Below are positions 61,542 to 64,000 of a DNA stretch of 64,000 nucleotides, piece after piece (the stretch's first letter is position 1; every line of letters begins with the position of its first letter). Origin of the DNA: Paenibacillus sp. XY044 (GTDB lineage Bacteria; Bacillota; Bacilli; Paenibacillales; Paenibacillaceae). The notes beneath the pieces are model-generated. The model saw nothing but the letters and a program-made list of their open reading frames with translations, searched no databases and was not told the DNA's origin. The position numbers and the translations under genes were made by a program. The stretch lies in assembly GCF_002257645.1 (NCBI RefSeq), contig NZ_NQMO01000006.1:186001-250000 (forward strand), given 5' to 3'.

Positions 61542-61740
61542 ATCAGCGGCTCTAATGAGCCAGCTCACGAAAAGGCATCAGCGGCTCTCCGAGCCAGCTC
61601 ACGAAAAGGCATCAGCGGCTCTCCGAGCCAGCTCACGAAAAGGCATCAGCGGCTCTAATGAGCCAGCTTACGAAAAGCATCAGCGGCTCTTCGAGCCAGC
61701 TTACGAAAAGCATCAGCGGCTCTTACGAGCCAGCTTTTTA
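61542..61740 (+). repeat. Six tandem hairpin units upstream of the GTPase gene
   Basis: Units begin ATCAGCGGCTC at 61542, 61577, 61611, 61645, 61679 and 61712 (periods 35, 34, 34, 34, 33). Each carries AGC-GGCTC-loop-GAGCC-A-GCT, a stem of eight base pairs with one bulge, and a variable three- to four-base loop (TAAT, TCC, TCC, TAAT, TTC, TTAC). Units are joined by CACGAAAAGGC or TACGAAAAGC linkers. Loop bases change while stem bases stay, which suggests the RNA or DNA hairpin is what matters. Confidence 0.9.
61715..61739 (+). terminator. Terminator-like last hairpin of the array
   Basis: The sixth unit, AGCGGCTC-TTAC-GAGCCAGC, is directly followed by five T, unlike the other five. It would act as a rho-independent terminator or attenuator 37 bases before the GTPase start codon. 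Confidence 0.5.
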
Positions 61741-61775
61741 ACATAGAAGCACTGGGAAGGGGGAACGAAAGCACC

Positions 61776-63035
61776 ATGGGCATTTTTGACAGGTTCAAGA
61801 GAAAGCCGGAGCCGGAGCCCCGGCCATTGTTTTACGATATCGTATGTCCTTACTGCTTCAGCAAATTTTCGCCGGAGGAGGTCGTGTTCCGCGCCGCCCA
61901 TCATCGGGAGGACGATGAGGATTACGCGCTCCGTGAGGATGAGGAGCTGAACCGCTACCGGGAACGCTTCGGCTTGGATTCGGTGTACGACATGGAAGCG
62001 ATCCTCTATCCGCGGGACATTCCCGAGGAGCATCAAATCTACTCCGATCATGTGCTGATCGGGTTGAACGACCGCTACGGGGTGGTCACGCGCAGACGGC
62101 TGTGCCCGAAGTGCCATAACGAACTTCCGGTAACGGCGGGCAAAGTGCCGAGCAATATCATTTCGATCATCGGCGCATCGCAGGTCGGCAAATCGGTGTA
62201 TATGACCTCGCTGATCCATACGCTTCAGCATATGACGGCGGACCATTTCGATGCGGCCTGCATGCCGCTGAATGCGGAGATCAGCCGTAAGTTCCGTACG
62301 ATGTACGAGGAGCCGCTGTTTGAACGCGGGGACCTGCTCGCCTCCACGCAGAAGGAGAAGATGCAGGAGCCGTTTATTTTCCAATTCGTGTTCAAGGACG
62401 AGACCAAACCGCCGCTTACGCTGGTGTTCTTCGATGTGGCCGGTGAGGGCATGGTCGACGAGGACTACCTCGGTCTGCACGGGCAGCACATCAAAAACTC
62501 CGCGGGTATCCTGTTCATGGTCGATCCGCTGCAGATCCGCTCGATCCGCGAGAAGATCCGCCTGAATATAGGTGACCAGCCTGGCGAATGGGTGTCGCAG
62601 TACGACGAGCCGCGGGACGTGGTGCTGACCCTGTTCGGCGACTTTATCGCCTACGAGGACAAGGGCAAGACCGACATACCGACGGCCGTGGTGCTGACCA
62701 AGAGCGACATGCTCCACTCGTTGAAGGACGAGGACGGCGAGTACGTGAAGTCGAACAGCAACATTTTCAACAACATGGTGCACCGCAAATCTTTGAATCT
62801 GACCGAGTTCGAGAATATCGACGGGGAAATCCGCCGCTTCATCGAAAAGGTCGACCGGCCGTTTAAGGGGACGATGGACGTGTACTTTTCCAATACGGCT
62901 TATTTCGCGGTGTCTGCGCTGGGCAGCAATCCGGTGGGGCAGAAGCTGCAAAGCGTGGTCAGCCCGATCCGGGTCGATGAGCCCTTTATCTGGCTGCTGT
63001 ACAAGCTGAAATACATCGAGGGGAGAGAAGACTAG
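61776..63035 (+). CDS. Zinc-ribbon P-loop GTPase (double-GTPase/DO-GTPase-like)
   Basis: This 419-residue cytosolic protein begins with a zinc ribbon formed by two distant CxxC pairs (C24-C27 in CPYC, C110-C113 in CPKC). A P-loop NTPase follows with Walker A GASQVGKS (133-140), a switch II/Walker B element FFDVAGEGM (D220) and the base-specificity motif TKSD (308-311). This order and the GASQVGKS variant recall the double-GTPase families found in GTPase-centred conflict systems; only one complete P-loop is visible here. The ribosome site GGAAGGGGG is about 14 bases before the ATG at 61776. The last base of its stop codon is the first base of the next start codon, so the pair is tightly coupled. 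Confidence 0.75.
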   Translation: MGIFDRFKRKPEPEPRPLFYDIVCPYCFSKFSPEEVVFRAAHHREDDEDYALREDEELNRYRERFGLDSVYDMEAILYPRDIPEEHQIYSDHVLIGLNDRYGVVTRRRLCPKCHNELPVTAGKVPSNIISIIGASQVGKSVYMTSLIHTLQHMTADHFDAACMPLNAEISRKFRTMYEEPLFERGDLLASTQKEKMQEPFIFQFVFKDETKPPLTLVFFDVAGEGMVDEDYLGLHGQHIKNSAGILFMVDPLQIRSIREKIRLNIGDQPGEWVSQYDEPRDVVLTLFGDFIAYEDKGKTDIPTAVVLTKSDMLHSLKDEDGEYVKSNSNIFNNMVHRKSLNLTEFENIDGEIRRFIEKVDRPFKGTMDVYFSNTAYFAVSALGSNPVGQKLQSVVSPIRVDEPFIWLLYKLKYIEGRED

Positions 63036-64000
63036 TGCCTGATTTCACTCCCGAAAAAGTTCAGCAGCAAATGTATACCCGCGAACGGCGCGGGATTTTC
63101 CGCTCCACCGAAGGTTTTGATACGATCGCCAGATCGCTGGGGCTGGAGCATGGTTTTATTAAAAAGGTGCTGCATCCGTTCTGCCAGTACGACGCCCCGG
63201 CGGAGCTGACCGCGCGGAGCGAGAAGGAAGCGGCCGCTTATCCGGACGCCCTGCATCTGTTTCAGGCCGAGACCGGGGAAACGGTTCTGGGACGGAGCGT
63301 GTACCAGCCGGCGGATTTTACGGGCCTGCGCAGCGCCTTTTTTACCCATAACTACGTACTCCCTCCGGGCTGGATGGAACAGGCGGGCACAGATTACCGC
63401 AAGCTGCTGAACGCCCAGTTTGCCGATCAGTACGACATTGAGCAGGGGACGGATCTTCCCGAACTGGTGGACCTTCCGGAGGCGGAAGGCGCGCAGGAAA
63501 TGGCGCCGGCCGAAGTGATGGCGCTCCTGGAGGAGCTGCACATCGACGAGAAGGTGTACAAGCAGCTGCTGTTCGCGGCCATGTCGTCCATATCGGGCAA
63601 AAAGAAGGTGTACATCGTCCTGGACGTTCCGGTGGAACAGTTATCCGTCAAAGCTCGCCAGCTGCTGAATGTGCTGTACGGCAGCCTGCCTTACGCGCTT
63701 CGCCGCGAGCTTGGATTTCTGACTTATGCCAAAGAGCCGCAGAGCAAAAAGGGCATCCACCTGACCTTTGTGGAAAAAGGGGGCCTGCGCCTCGGCGACC
63801 GCAGCGTCGAGAAGGATTATTTGTTTGAGCTGGCGGCGCGCCGCGTCATCAACGTGGACCTGGACTGGTCGAAGCAGCCTTATCTGGATTTTGCCTGGAC
63901 GAATCTGCGGAATCCGGAGCGGGCGGCGGATTTTTATGCTTTTGCCGACCAAATGATGGAGGGCATGGAGCCGATCCGGCGCATTTCAGTTGCGGGATAC
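63035..64000 (+). CDS. GAP1-like (GTPase-associated protein 1) protein, partial
   Basis: The gene starts with GTG at 63035, which shares its G with the TAG stop of the GTPase gene and follows GGGGAGAG. It stays open for 322 codons to the window end. The N-terminus reads QQQMYTRERRGIFRSTEGFDTIARSLGLEHGFIKKVLHPFCQYDAP. This is the pattern I associate with the N-terminal domain (type 2) of GAP1, a protein encoded beside GTPases in bacterial conflict systems. From about residue 190 an MMSSISGKKKVYIVLDVP-like region begins the middle domain. It has no signal peptide. It is probably the GTPase partner or effector adaptor. The C-terminal half is outside the window. Confidence 0.7.
   Translation, partial: MPDFTPEKVQQQMYTRERRGIFRSTEGFDTIARSLGLEHGFIKKVLHPFCQYDAPAELTARSEKEAAAYPDALHLFQAETGETVLGRSVYQPADFTGLRSAFFTHNYVLPPGWMEQAGTDYRKLLNAQFADQYDIEQGTDLPELVDLPEAEGAQEMAPAEVMALLEELHIDEKVYKQLLFAAMSSISGKKKVYIVLDVPVEQLSVKARQLLNVLYGSLPYALRRELGFLTYAKEPQSKKGIHLTFVEKGGLRLGDRSVEKDYLFELAARRVINVDLDWSKQPYLDFAWTNLRNPERAADFYAFADQMMEGMEPIRRISVAGY

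Larger units (their letters stand above)
60399..61775. other. 1.38-kb non-coding interval rich in repeats
   Basis: No gene is supported here. From left to right it holds a 16-bp perfect inverted repeat (60429-60478), five head-to-tail copies of a 46-bp unit (60530-60745), and about 500 bases of purine-rich, AT-richer sequence with short repeats of the type AGAACGAATAGATTAGCAG and GATGATCAGAGATTAGAAT (60830-61250). Then come a long imperfect inverted repeat (61350-61462), a GTTTTGC-TTTC-GCAAAAC hairpin (61511-61537) and six tandem hairpins (61542-61740). Composition differs clearly from the coding flanks. Confidence 0.75.

Noticed and set aside
60530..61740. CRISPR array
   Set aside because: Both arrays repeat head-to-tail without unique spacers, and no cas gene is in the window.
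61555..61746. 63-residue open frame across the hairpin array
   Set aside because: It is only a translation of the 33-35-bp tandem units with frame changes. There is no ribosome site, and it ends within the array's terminator.
61713..62951. 412-residue open frame antisense to the zinc-ribbon GTPase gene
   Set aside because: The plus strand has Walker A, Walker B and TKSD motifs; the minus-strand frame has none and no ribosome site.

Overview
This window looks like chromosomal DNA of a spore-forming Firmicute, most likely Paenibacillus or a close relative. The evidence is a spore-coat cotB/cotH pair, a GC-rich genome with strong AGGAGG ribosome sites, YesM/YesN-type two-component regulation beside ABC sugar importers, a GH74 xyloglucanase, and large secreted proteins with copper-amine-oxidase-like and Big_2 domains. 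The genus is inferred from gene content. No tRNA, rRNA, CRISPR array, transposase or prophage gene was recognised.

Layout. 1-3.2 kb: the tail of a histidine kinase and a MalT-type LuxR regulator. 3.2-7.6 kb: a spore-coat island with a CotB-related protein, an ArsB-type transporter preceded by a 45-residue membrane peptide, a CotB homologue ending in fifteen threonine-containing pentads, and the divergent CotH kinase. 7.6-12.2 kb: a complete BceRS-BceAB antibiotic-sensing and detoxification module with a matching BceR-type operator. 12.4-16.1 kb: a 1202-residue secreted repeat protein. 16.2-21.5 kb: GH74 xyloglucanase, a LacI regulator, a YugN-like protein and a flavin-binding-type protein. 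21.7-27.9 kb: YesM/YesN two-component system followed by a three-gene ABC sugar importer. 28.2-29.5 kb: Bcr/CflA drug exporter. 29.7-36.6 kb (minus strand): a six-gene glycoside operon (two permeases, binding protein, LacI regulator, sugar kinase, GH4 phospho-glycosidase) with twin operators in front. 37-41.8 kb: WYL regulator, MATE exporter, DsbA/FrnE oxidoreductase, serine hydrolase. 42.1-44.5 kb: nine-domain Big_2 secreted protein. 44.6-47.2 kb: UvrA2-type ATPase.

47.5-64 kb: the most unusual part. Two divergent transcription units encode membrane and cytosolic proteins of a putative NTPase-driven system. The minus unit has a 49-residue membrane peptide, a zinc-ribbon membrane protein and an anchored repeat protein. 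The plus unit has a membrane vWA protein, a large tubulin/FtsZ-like GTPase, an 828-residue partner that may be a degenerate relative of it, a second membrane vWA protein and a beta-rich 220-residue protein. After a 1.38-kb non-coding interval packed with inverted and tandem repeats come a zinc-ribbon P-loop GTPase and a translationally coupled GAP1-like protein cut by the window end. Predicted topology puts both vWA domains outside the cell and the GTPases inside. This set resembles the GTPase-centred conflict systems known from comparative genomics. A candidate ECF-sigma promoter in front of the plus unit would tie it to envelope stress.

Limits: everything was read by eye. Domain names rest on motifs and remembered family sequences, not on database searches.
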